A stretch of 8,786 nucleotides of DNA from DATAQC01 sp046263055 (GCA_046263055.1 JBHELO010000117.1:1-8786), one strand, 5' to 3'. Shown: positions 1-6,363, counted from the stretch's first letter. Notes: generated by a model not told the origin, from the sequence alone. Made by a program: numbers and translations.

Positions 1-37
1 CCCCGAGGAGGACTCATCCGGGGGGAAGCGAGGGCGC

Positions 38-55
38 TACGAACTGGTGTTCGTA
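38..55. promoter_or_regulatory. Candidate LexA (SOS) box
   Basis: A perfect inverted repeat TACGAAC-TGGT-GTTCGTA is seen, with 7-bp arms and a 4-nt spacer. Its core CGAAC-N4-GTTCG (40-53) is the form known for LexA/DinR operators in Bacillus and actinobacteria. The symmetric site does not show which gene it controls. A minus-strand promoter lies directly against it (-10 at 60-55), which would place the operator over that transcript's start. The + strand gene ndk starts about 110 bp away and is a less natural target. LexA binding is inferred from the motif only. Confidence 0.6.
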
Positions 56-83
56 TGGTACCAAGGCGCCGGCCCGGTTGCAA
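55..83 (-). promoter_or_regulatory. Candidate sigma70-type promoter reading leftward
   Basis: On the minus strand, TTGCAA (83-78) and TACCAT (60-55) are separated by exactly 17 nt. Each hexamer matches four of six consensus positions. The expected transcription start, near 48, falls inside the LexA-like palindrome, the usual layout for a LexA-repressed promoter. A minus-strand ATG lies at 17-15, 23 nt beyond the box, and could open a divergent gene (reading M-S-P-P-R) that leaves the window. No Shine-Dalgarno is visible before that ATG, so the gene itself is not called. Confidence 0.35.
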
Positions 84-100
84 GTGTGTCCTGTTGCAAG
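77..100. repeat. Two GTTGCAAG direct repeats
   Basis: GTTGCAAG occurs at 77-84 and again at 93-100, a 16-bp period. Each copy contains the palindrome TTGCAA, so the pair could be half-sites of a regulator. The left copy also supplies the -35 hexamer of the leftward promoter candidate. Function is unknown. Confidence 0.4.
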
Positions 101-145
101 CGTTCGGCGAGCCGTCGTGCCGACGAGCAGCCGGTGTCTGCGCCG

Positions 146-154
146 CTAGCCTCG
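146..154 (+). promoter_or_regulatory. Candidate -10 region for ndk
   Basis: TAGCCT (147-152) fits the TAnnnT pattern of actinobacterial -10 elements and ends 9 nt before the GTG start of ndk. That spacing would give a leaderless or nearly leaderless mRNA and explain the missing Shine-Dalgarno. The 9-mer CTAGCCTCG recurs exactly at 641-649 before mreB. No convincing -35 is seen. The TAG in the hexamer is also the in-frame stop that limits the ndk ORF upstream. Confidence 0.35.
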
Positions 155-161
155 CCCTCCC

Positions 162-572
162 GTGGAGCGCACCCTCGTCATCTGCAAGCCCGACGCCGTG
201 GCCCGGGGCCTCGTGGGCGAGATCGTGGGGCGCCTCGAGGCCAAGGGGCTGCGACCAGTCGCGGCCCAGCTGCGCACCATCGACGAGGCCATCGCCGTTC
301 GGCACTACGGCGAGCACCAGGGCGAGCCCTTCTACGACAAGCTGGTCGCGTTCATCACGGGCGGCGCCTCCCTCCTCCTGGTCGTGGAGGGCCCCGAAGG
401 CACCGTGCCCATGGTCCGGGCGCTGATGGGTGCCACCAATCCGGCCGACGCCGTCCCCGGCACCATCCGCGGCGACCTGGCCACGGCCGTCACCCAGAAC
501 CTGGTCCACGGCTCCGACTCGACCGAGAGCGCGGCCCGGGAGATCGCACTGTTCTTCCCCGAGCTGGCCTGA
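162..572 (+). CDS. ndk: Nucleoside diphosphate kinase
   Basis: This 136-residue protein transfers the gamma-phosphate of ATP to nucleoside diphosphates through a phosphohistidine, keeping NTP and dNTP pools balanced in the cytoplasm. The sequence shows the family from end to end: an N-terminal ERTLVICKPDAV strand with K9, the ATNPADAVPGTIRGDLA segment with T92 and R103, and the active-site motif NLVHGSDS with N113 and catalytic H116. Length is normal for a short bacterial NDK. The start is GTG, and it is the only possible one because an in-frame TAG lies at 147-149. The preceding bases are pyrimidine-rich with no Shine-Dalgarno, so a leaderless transcript is plausible. ndk next to mre genes is a known actinobacterial arrangement, usually with folC upstream. 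Here the upstream side is a regulatory region instead. Confidence 0.97.
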   Translation: MERTLVICKPDAVARGLVGEIVGRLEAKGLRPVAAQLRTIDEAIAVRHYGEHQGEPFYDKLVAFITGGASLLLVVEGPEGTVPMVRALMGATNPADAVPGTIRGDLATAVTQNLVHGSDSTESAAREIALFFPELA

Positions 573-596
573 CCGACCCCGCCCCGGGGCCGCCAG

Positions 597-615
597 GGCC
601 CCCTCCAAAGGGGCC
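597..615 (+). terminator. Possible ndk terminator hairpin
   Basis: GGCCCC (597-602) and GGGGCC (610-615) can form a 6-bp stem with a 7-nt loop, 25 bp after the ndk stop. No U-tract follows, so intrinsic termination is uncertain. The hairpin lies directly before the candidate mreB promoter, consistent with a transcription-unit boundary that may be leaky. Confidence 0.3.
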
Positions 616-618
616 GCC

Positions 619-647
619 TTGTGGCCGCCCCGTCCAGGGCCTAGCCT
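619..647 (+). promoter_or_regulatory. Candidate promoter of the mre operon
   Basis: TTGTGG (619-624) and TAGCCT (642-647) are separated by 17 nt, giving a weak -35 and a TAnnnT -10 at optimal spacing. Transcription would start near 654, leaving a leader of roughly 27 nt before mreB. The -10 sits in the 9-mer CTAGCCTCG that also precedes ndk. The shared 9-mer makes this better than a random hit, but there is no direct proof. Confidence 0.45.
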
Positions 648-680
648 CGTGATGACCGCCTCCTGGCGTGGAGTCCGCCC

Positions 681-1718
681 ATGTCCGAGAACTTCTTTGG
701 CGCCTTCCTTGGTCGAGACATGGCCGTGGACCTTGGCACCGCAAATACCCTGGTGTATGTACGGGGTCGTGGCATCGTCCTGAGCGAGCCGTCCGTTGTC
801 GCCGTGAACGTGCGCGACGGTCGGCCTTTGGCTGTGGGCACCGAGGCCAAGCGCATGATCGGCCGCACGCCGAGCCACATCCAGGCCGTGCGCCCGCTGA
901 AGGACGGGGTGATCAACAACTTCGAGATCACCGAGAAGATGCTCCGCTACTTCATCCACCGCATTCACCAGCGGCGCTTCGCCAAGCCCCGCATGGTGAT
1001 CTGCGTGCCGTCGGGCGTGACCGGGGTGGAGAAGCGGGCGGTGCAGGAGGCGGCCGAGTACGCCGGGGCCCGCAAGACGCCCTTCATCATCGAGGAGCCC
1101 ATGGCCGCCGCCATCGGCGCCGGGCTCCCCGTTCACGAGCCCACCGGCAACATGGTGGTGGACATCGGGGGCGGCACCACCGAGGTGGCCGTCATCTCCC
1201 TCGGTGGCATCGTGGTGAGCCAGTCGGTGCGCATCGGCGGCGACGAGCTGGACCAGTCGGTGATCGCCTACATCAAGAAGGAGTACTCCCTCGCCCTGGG
1301 CGAGCGCACCGCCGAGGAGATCAAGATCGCCCTCGGCTCGGCGTTCCCCTTGGAGGACGAGCTGCGGGCCGAGATCCGGGGCCGTGACCTGGTGACCGGC
1401 CTCCCCAAGACCATCGTCACGACCACGGAGGAGATCCGCGAGGCGCTGGCGGAGCCGGTCAGCGCCATCGTCGACGCGGTGAAGACCACCCTCGACAAGA
1501 CCCCTCCCGAGTTGGCGGCCGACATCATGGAGCAGGGCATCGTGCTCACCGGTGGCGGCGCCCTGCTGCACGGCCTCGACGTGCGCCTCTCGCACGAGAC
1601 CGGCATGCCCATCGTGATCGCCAAGAATCCCCTGCACTCGGTCGCCATCGGCTCCGGCCAGTGCCTCGAGGAGTTCAATGTCCTTCGGCAGGTGCTCGCC
1701 AACTCTGCCGAGAGGTAG
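681..1718 (+). CDS. mreB: Rod-shape actin homologue MreB
   Basis: MreB is a bacterial actin that forms membrane-bound filaments and orients the Rod complex during side-wall growth. All nucleotide-binding motifs of the actin/Hsp70 fold are visible: phosphate-1 DLGTANT (17-23), the EEPMAAAIG catalytic segment (138-146), phosphate-2 around VVDIGGGTTE (159-168) and the adenosine motif GIVLTGGGALL (286-296). The hydrophobic start NFFGAFLG (4-11) may be a membrane anchor. At 345 residues the length is standard. The ATG start has GGAG at 670-673, seven bases upstream. The protein ends normally with ...LEEFNVLRQVLA plus five residues, so there is no sign of truncation. mreB is the first gene of the elongation cluster and probably its most expressed, since a strong hairpin follows in the gap before mreC. 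Confidence 0.98.
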   Translation: MSENFFGAFLGRDMAVDLGTANTLVYVRGRGIVLSEPSVVAVNVRDGRPLAVGTEAKRMIGRTPSHIQAVRPLKDGVINNFEITEKMLRYFIHRIHQRRFAKPRMVICVPSGVTGVEKRAVQEAAEYAGARKTPFIIEEPMAAAIGAGLPVHEPTGNMVVDIGGGTTEVAVISLGGIVVSQSVRIGGDELDQSVIAYIKKEYSLALGERTAEEIKIALGSAFPLEDELRAEIRGRDLVTGLPKTIVTTTEEIREALAEPVSAIVDAVKTTLDKTPPELAADIMEQGIVLTGGGALLHGLDVRLSHETGMPIVIAKNPLHSVAIGSGQCLEEFNVLRQVLANSAER

Positions 1719-1878
1719 TCGCCGTCGCAACCCGAGGTTGCTCGGCGAGTTGATCGAGTCCCCGACGCCGGCCCGGCCGGCGTCCTCCAACCTGACCCCC
1801 TCCTGGCCGGCGCCCGGGGCGGCCGCCGGCGCCTGCGGGCTCGGCGGGAGCGGCCGGGGCGCGGGTGGTCGTCGCTGA
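1678..1878 (+). CDS. Small overlapping ORF between mreB and mreC, unknown function
   Basis: This 66-codon ORF starts inside the last 41 bases of mreB, in another frame, and its TGA stop shares one base with the mreC ATG (TGATG). Three observations support translation. GAGGAG (1668-1673) lies four bases before the ATG. The 46 codons from 1726 to 1863 all end in G or C, while A/T bases fall only at positions 1 and 2. The stop-start overlap matches the mrdA-rodA junction. The product is basic near its start (GSRRRNPRLLGELIESP, 13-29) and then rich in Pro, Ala and Gly, with no recognised domain or membrane segment. GAGGAG also encodes two MreB glutamates, so its presence could be chance. The opposite strand shares the same third-position bias in one open frame but offers no comparable start. 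It may instead be only a coupling device. Confidence 0.4.
   Translation: MSFGRCSPTLPRGSRRRNPRLLGELIESPTPARPASSNLTPSWPAPGAAAGACGLGGSGRGAGGRR
1764..1784 (+). other. Strong intercistronic hairpin in the mreB-mreC gap
   Basis: GACGCCGGC (1764-1772) and GCCGGCGTC (1776-1784) form a perfect 9-bp G/C-rich stem with a 3-nt loop. A smaller perfect hairpin, GCAACC-CGA-GGTTGC, lies just upstream at 1727-1741. No U-tract follows, so a simple intrinsic terminator is unlikely. A processing or 3'-end-protection role that keeps MreB above MreC is one inferred possibility. The structure lies within the small ORF 1678-1878. Confidence 0.4.
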
Positions 1879-2714
1879 TGGCTGTCTACCGGCGCCCGAG
1901 GCGGCACCGGTTCGTGCTGGCACTGCTGGTGCTGACCTCGTTGACCGTCATCACCCTGGACTTCCGGGGCCAAGGCGGTGGGTTGCTGGAGAGCGTGCGC
2001 TCGGGCGCCCGGGACGCGTTCGCGCCGGTGCAGTCCACCGCCAACCGGGTGTTCGCTCCCGTCGGCGACGCCTTCGGCGGCATCACCCGCTATGGCCGCC
2101 TCAAGACCGAGAACGCCCGCCTGCGTCGCCAGCTCCAGGATGCCCAGGCCCAGGCTCTGCGCCAGGCCGGCTCGGAGCGGGAACGACAGGCCCTCCTGGC
2201 CCTCCAGAACCTCAGCTTCGCGGCCAACATCCCGGCTGCCGCCGCCCGGGTGGTGTCCACCGCGCCCTCCAACTTCCAGCTCACGGTGAGCATCGACAAG
2301 GGCGCCGACGCCTCGGTGGCCAAGGGCATGCCGGTGGTCACCGGCGCCGGCCTGGTCGGGCGGGTGGTGGACGTGTCGCGCTCGGGCGCCACCGTCATGC
2401 TCATCACCGACCCGTCGTCCAACGTCGGCATCCGCCTCCAGTCCTCGGGCGAGGTGGCGGTGGCCCGGGGCGACGGGGCGGCCAAGCCGATGCCCGTCGA
2501 CCTGGTGGGGGTCACGACCAAGGTCGGCCCCGGCGAGGCGGTGGTCACCAGCGGCCTCCAGGGAAGCGTCTTCCCGCCCGACGTCCCGGTGGGCACCGTG
2601 CGCTCGGCCTCGGTGCCGAACGGCGCGCTGTCCCAGGACGTCACCATCGACCCGGTGGTGGACCTCGGCCGCCTGGAGTTCGTCAAGGTCCTGCTCTGGC
2701 GACCGTCGCCGTGA
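1878..2714 (+). CDS. mreC: Rod-shape determining protein MreC
   Basis: MreC is a bitopic membrane protein whose extracytoplasmic part binds and activates PBP2, linking cytoplasmic MreB to wall synthesis. In this 278-residue protein one sees a short basic cytoplasmic tail (1-11), one membrane segment (about 12-28), a heptad-like helix rich in Arg, Gln and Leu (about 72-112) and then the beta-rich MreC core (about 120-270). The core carries typical stretches such as SIDKGADASVAKGMPVV (138-154) and LITDPSSNVGIRL (175-187). It is complete and of normal length. ATG 1878 is the first start in its frame after the mreB stop. It has no clear Shine-Dalgarno but overlaps the stop of the small upstream ORF, so reinitiation is plausible. 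Confidence 0.95.
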   Translation: MAVYRRPRRHRFVLALLVLTSLTVITLDFRGQGGGLLESVRSGARDAFAPVQSTANRVFAPVGDAFGGITRYGRLKTENARLRRQLQDAQAQALRQAGSERERQALLALQNLSFAANIPAAAARVVSTAPSNFQLTVSIDKGADASVAKGMPVVTGAGLVGRVVDVSRSGATVMLITDPSSNVGIRLQSSGEVAVARGDGAAKPMPVDLVGVTTKVGPGEAVVTSGLQGSVFPPDVPVGTVRSASVPNGALSQDVTIDPVVDLGRLEFVKVLLWRPSP

Positions 2715-2730
2715 CGGCCCCTCAGGGCCG
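2715..2730 (+). other. Hairpin covering the mreD ribosome-binding site
   Basis: CGGCCC (2715-2720), loop CTCA and GGGCCG (2725-2730) form a perfect 6-bp hairpin that begins right after the mreC stop. The only Shine-Dalgarno-like bases for mreD, AGGG at 2724-2727, lie in its loop and 3' arm. A ribosome finishing mreC would melt it, which would make mreD translation depend on mreC. The coupling is inferred. Confidence 0.4.
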
Positions 2731-2733
2731 CCG

Positions 2734-3246
2734 GTGACCTCCGACCCCCGCCTGCGGGTCCCCCTCCTCGTGGGCACCGCCCTGGTCGTGCACCTCTCGG
2801 TGCTGACCCGGGTGCGGATCGTCGGCGTGATGCCCGACCTGATGCTGCTCCTCGCGGTGGCCGCCGGCATCACCGGTGGCCAGGGCTACGGGGCGGTGGT
2901 GGGCTTCGCGTCGGGGATGGCCGTCGACCTGTTCCTCCAGACGCCGCTCGGCCTGTCGGCCCTGGTCTTCACGGTGATCGGCTACGCCGTGGGCCTGGCC
3001 CAGACCGGCATCCTGCGCTCGTCGTGGTGGATCCCCCTGCTGACCGCCTTCGTGGCCAGCGCTGTCGGCGAGCTGGCGTTCGCAGCGGCGGGGGCCATGG
3101 TGGGCGAGGCACAGATGCTGACCGGCCGCATCTGGCTGGTCATGGTCGTGGTGGGCGCCACCAACGCCTTCCTGGCCCCGCTCACCGTGCGAACCATGTC
3201 CTGGGCCCTGGCCCGCCGCCCCGCCCACGGGGCCTACGTGGTATGA
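2734..3246 (+). CDS. mreD: Rod-shape determining protein MreD
   Basis: MreD is a small polytopic membrane protein of the Rod complex that works with MreC to tune PBP2-RodA activity. The 170-residue sequence is almost entirely hydrophobic, with about five or six membrane segments (near 9-26, 35-50, 53-70, 74-90, 98-121 and 133-150). It carries the family-like pattern of a proline-aspartate pair before a helix (MPDLMLLL, 33-40) and a glycine-rich turn leading to a buried Asp (GFASGMAVDLF, 57-67). The C-terminal tail is short and basic (RRPAHG). The start is GTG, 19 bp after the mreC stop, with AGGG six bases upstream. The identity rests on hydrophobicity, the pattern and position between mreC and mrdA, because the family is poorly conserved. 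Confidence 0.93.
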   Translation: MTSDPRLRVPLLVGTALVVHLSVLTRVRIVGVMPDLMLLLAVAAGITGGQGYGAVVGFASGMAVDLFLQTPLGLSALVFTVIGYAVGLAQTGILRSSWWIPLLTAFVASAVGELAFAAAGAMVGEAQMLTGRIWLVMVVVGATNAFLAPLTVRTMSWALARRPAHGAYVV

Positions 3247-3257
3247 GCAGGGCGTGA
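3243..3257 (+). other. Four-codon mini-ORF bridging mreD and mrdA
   Basis: An ATG overlaps the mreD stop (ATGA, 3243-3246). It reads four codons (M-S-R-A) and stops at a TGA that overlaps the mrdA GTG start (GTGA, 3254-3257). It could hand ribosomes from mreD to mrdA by two successive termination-reinitiation steps. With only four codons, coincidence cannot be excluded. Confidence 0.25.
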
Positions 3258-5170
3258 ACCCCGACTCGTCCCGCCTGCGCATGGGCATCCTGGCCGTGGT
3301 CGTGGTGTCGCTCTTCGCCGCCATGCTGGCCCGGCTGTGGTACCTGCAGGTGCTGGCCGCCCCCACCCTCAAGGTGGAGGCCCAGCGCAACAGCGTGCGC
3401 CTGGTGGCCACCGAAGCGGTGCGGGGACGCATCCTCGACCGCAACGGCAAGGTCCTGGTGGACAACGAGGTGGTCGACACCGTGACCTTCCACCGGGACC
3501 ACCCGGACGTGAAGGTCACGACCAAGGAGGTGGCGGTGCTCAACCGCCTGTCCGGCGTGCTCGCCGTGCCCGAGGCCGACCTGGAGAGCCGCCTCACCGA
3601 CCGGCGCTTCACCCAGCTCAAGCCGGTGCCCCTCGTGGAAGGCGTGCCCAAGGAGAAGGTCATCTACCTGCGGGAGCACGCCGCCGACTTCCCCGGCGTG
3701 GACGCCGTGCAGCTGACCCGGCGGTCCTATCCCAACGGCACGCTGGCCGCCCACCTGCTGGGCTACGTCGGCCAGATCAACGACAAGGAGCTGGTCGCCC
3801 GCAAGTCGGCGGGCTACCAGGCCGGGGACACCATTGGGAAGTCGGGCGTGGAGCAGGCCTACGAGTCCGACCTGCGGGGCCAGCCGCAGGTCGAGAAGCT
3901 CGAGATCGACTCCAAGGGCCAGGCGCTGCGCTCGCTCGGCGTGCAGCCCGCCGTCCAGGGGCACGACGTCCGCCTCACCCTCGACCTCGACGTCCAGCGG
4001 CTGGCCGAGGAGTCGCTGGCCCAGGGCCTGGCCGCCGCCCGCACCACCTACGACCCGAACACGGCCAAGCGCTTCCTGGCGCCCGCCGGCGCAGTGGTCG
4101 TGCTCGACCCGCGCGACGGGTCGGTGCTGGCCATGGCGTCGAACCCCACCTACGATCCCAAGGAGTTTGTGGACGGCATCAGCCAGGCCAACTTCGACCA
4201 GCTGCAGGACCCGGCCAACTTCTATCCCCTCAACAACCGGGTCCTCCAGGGCCAGTACGCCCCCGGCTCCACGTTCAAGCTGTTCACGGGCGTGGCCGCC
4301 CTGGAGAAGGGCGTCATCGGGGCCAACGACACGGTGGTGGACCCCGGGATGATCACCGTCGGCGGCCGGGTCTTCCGCAACGCCCTGAGCGAGCCCAACG
4401 GGCGCATCAACATCACCCGGGCCGTCACCGTCTCGAGCGACGTGTTCTTCTACGAGCTCGGGAAGGACTTCTGGGACGGCAGGGGCCGCTACGGCACGGA
4501 CGGCATCCAGTCGATCGCCCGCTCCTGGGGCCTGGGGGCGCCCACCGGCATCGAGCTGGGCGACGAGGTCGCAGGCCGGATACCGGATCCCGACAATCGC
4601 AAGAAGGCCTACGACGCCAACCCCGGCCTGTTCTCGACGCGGGACTGGTTCACCGGCGACAACATGAACATGGCCGTGGGGCAGGGCGACGACGCCGTCT
4701 CCCCGATGCAACTGGCCGACGCCTACGCCACCTTCGCCAACGGCGGCACCCTCTACTCGCCACACGTGGGCGAAAGCGTCGTCGACCTCGACGGCCAGGT
4801 GGTGCGCCAGGTGCCGCCCAAGGTGCTGCGCAAGGTCGACCTCCCGCCGTCGGTGCACGACCCCATGCTCCAGGGCTTCGAGGGGGCGGTGGCCGACCCC
4901 AAGGGCACCGCCTACCCGGCCTTCACGGGCTTCCCGCTGGCCACCTTCCCGATCGCCGGAAAGACGGGCACGGCCGAGGTCAGCGGCAAGCAGGACACCG
5001 CCGTGTTCAGCGCCTTCGGTCCCGTCAGCGACCCCCGGTACGAGGTCACGGTGGTGATGGAGCAGGCCGGGTTCGGGGCCGCGGCGGCCGCCCCGGTGGC
5101 CCGCCACATCTTCGAGGGCGTGGCCGGCGCCCCCCCCACGCCGGTCAACCGGGTGGGGGGCAGCGACTGA
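3254..5170 (+). CDS. mrdA: Penicillin-binding protein 2 (elongation transpeptidase)
   Basis: This class B PBP cross-links peptide stems of new side-wall peptidoglycan and works as a pair with RodA. The 638-residue protein has a short cytoplasmic tail, one signal-anchor helix (about 10-34), the pedestal/dimerisation domain opening with RGRILDRNGK (57-66), and the transpeptidase domain. The catalytic motifs are intact: S339-T-F-K342 with the acylated serine S339, S394-S-D396 (the SxN/SxD motif) and K570-T-G572. Length matches E. coli PBP2 (about 630 residues). The GTG start lies 8 bp after the mreD stop. GCAGGG sits almost against it, so spacing is poor. ATG 3281 (residue 10) is an alternative that would remove the cytoplasmic tail. 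The gene ends in a one-base overlap with rodA. Confidence 0.97.
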   Translation: MNPDSSRLRMGILAVVVVSLFAAMLARLWYLQVLAAPTLKVEAQRNSVRLVATEAVRGRILDRNGKVLVDNEVVDTVTFHRDHPDVKVTTKEVAVLNRLSGVLAVPEADLESRLTDRRFTQLKPVPLVEGVPKEKVIYLREHAADFPGVDAVQLTRRSYPNGTLAAHLLGYVGQINDKELVARKSAGYQAGDTIGKSGVEQAYESDLRGQPQVEKLEIDSKGQALRSLGVQPAVQGHDVRLTLDLDVQRLAEESLAQGLAAARTTYDPNTAKRFLAPAGAVVVLDPRDGSVLAMASNPTYDPKEFVDGISQANFDQLQDPANFYPLNNRVLQGQYAPGSTFKLFTGVAALEKGVIGANDTVVDPGMITVGGRVFRNALSEPNGRINITRAVTVSSDVFFYELGKDFWDGRGRYGTDGIQSIARSWGLGAPTGIELGDEVAGRIPDPDNRKKAYDANPGLFSTRDWFTGDNMNMAVGQGDDAVSPMQLADAYATFANGGTLYSPHVGESVVDLDGQVVRQVPPKVLRKVDLPPSVHDPMLQGFEGAVADPKGTAYPAFTGFPLATFPIAGKTGTAEVSGKQDTAVFSAFGPVSDPRYEVTVVMEQAGFGAAAAAPVARHIFEGVAGAPPTPVNRVGGSD

Positions 5171-6330
5171 TGGTCGCCCCCACCCTGCGGGCGCCCCGGT
5201 CGTCGGGGCGGCGGCCGTTGCGGGACGAGGCCGCACCCGTCCGCCACGTGGACTTGGCGCTGGTGGCCACCGTCATCGCCATCAGCGCCCTGGGGCTGGT
5301 GATGATCTACTCGGCCACCCGCAACTCCCAGGCCGCCACCTCCCTCGGGGGCACCTACTACCTGAAGCGCCAGGCCCTGTACATGGCCATCGGGATCGTG
5401 GTCATGGCCGTGGTGGCGGTGGTGGACTACCGGTCGTTCGCCGACGTCGCCCCCGCCCTGTACGTGGTGTCGGTGCTGGTGCTGGTCCTGGTGGTGTCGC
5501 CGCTGGGGGCCACCAAGCGGGGCGCCCAGGCGTGGTTTCAGGTCGGGAGCTTCCAGCTTGAGCCGTCGGAGTTCGCCAAGGTGACGATGATCGTGTGCGT
5601 CAGCGCCTACATCTCCCGCCACCGCTCCGAGCTCGACGGGCGCCGCCTCATCGCCCTCCTGGGGCTGGTGGCGGTGCCGCTGGTCCTCATCTACCGCCAG
5701 CCCGACCTGGGCACGGCCATGGTGTTCGCCGGCTTCGTGCTGGCCATGCTGCTGGTGGGGGGCGCCCGCCCCCGCCACCTGGCCGTGCTCGCCCTGCTCG
5801 GGGCGGTCGGGATCGGGGCGGTGTTCCAACTCGGGATCCTCAAGCGCTACCAGGTCGAGCGCCTGTCCGCCTTCCTCGACCCCCAGGGCGACACCCAGCG
5901 CTCGGCCTACAACCTGCGCCAGTCCCAGATCGCCATCGCCGCCGGCGGGCTGTCGGGCAAGGGCATGTTCAAGGGCTCGCAGACCAACCTGTCGTTCGTC
6001 CCCGAGCAGCACACGGACTTCATCTTCACCGCGGTGGCCGAGGAACTGGGGTTCGTCGGCGCGGTGGCCCTGCTGGTCCTGTTCGCCATCGTCGTCTGGC
6101 GGACCTGGCGAACGGCGGTGCTGGCCCGCGACCGCCTGGGCACCCTGATCTGCGTAGGGGTGCTGGCCATGGTGGTCTTCCAGGTCTTCGAGAACGTGGG
6201 CATGACCATGGGCATCACGCCCATCGCCGGCATCCCCCTGCCCTTCATGTCCTACGGCGGTTCCTCCACCCTGGCCAGCTTCATGGCCGTGGGCCTGGTT
6301 CTCAACGTCCACATGCGCCGCTTCGCGTAG
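5170..6330 (+). CDS. rodA: SEDS peptidoglycan glycosyltransferase RodA
   Basis: RodA polymerises lipid II into glycan strands in the membrane and forms the core elongation synthase with PBP2. The 386-residue protein has about ten membrane segments after a basic N-terminal tail of roughly 26 residues. Family marks include WFQVGSFQLEPSEFAK (122-137), RQPDLGTA (176-183), PEQHTDFIF (278-286) and PLPFMSYGGSS (356-366). D283 in the third motif corresponds to the Asp shown to be essential in E. coli RodA (D262) and B. subtilis RodA (D280). Many homologues have Gln where this protein has E131 before PSE. The ATG shares its A with the mrdA stop (TGATG), and a G-rich run at 5155-5160 lies nine bases upstream, so coupled translation and equal stoichiometry with PBP2 are likely. 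FtsW is the alternative SEDS member, but the mrdA pairing argues for RodA. Confidence 0.96.
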   Translation: MVAPTLRAPRSSGRRPLRDEAAPVRHVDLALVATVIAISALGLVMIYSATRNSQAATSLGGTYYLKRQALYMAIGIVVMAVVAVVDYRSFADVAPALYVVSVLVLVLVVSPLGATKRGAQAWFQVGSFQLEPSEFAKVTMIVCVSAYISRHRSELDGRRLIALLGLVAVPLVLIYRQPDLGTAMVFAGFVLAMLLVGGARPRHLAVLALLGAVGIGAVFQLGILKRYQVERLSAFLDPQGDTQRSAYNLRQSQIAIAAGGLSGKGMFKGSQTNLSFVPEQHTDFIFTAVAEELGFVGAVALLVLFAIVVWRTWRTAVLARDRLGTLICVGVLAMVVFQVFENVGMTMGITPIAGIPLPFMSYGGSSTLASFMAVGLVLNVHMRRFA

Positions 6331-6363
6331 TGACCGGCGGCGGGCACACGGGACGGCGGCCGC

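Noticed and set aside
47..652. Overlapping ORF through the ndk region in another frame
   Set aside because: The ndk frame has full family conservation. This frame gives an Arg/Pro/Gly-rich product with no features.
4433..4441. SSD instead of SxN in PBP2 as a possible missing catalytic residue
   Set aside because: Asp at this position is common in class B PBPs of the PBP2 group, and the SxxK and KTG motifs are intact.
3182..5236. 684-codon antisense ORF over mrdA
   Set aside because: It is the minus-strand shadow of mrdA created by G/C-rich third positions. Its product is low-complexity with no family features, while mrdA has all PBP motifs.
3337..6330. 997-codon frame that appears to fuse a long N-terminal part to RodA
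   Set aside because: The part before 5170 is an alternative frame of mrdA with Arg/Gly/Pro-rich nonsense. RodA starts at the TGATG junction at 5170.
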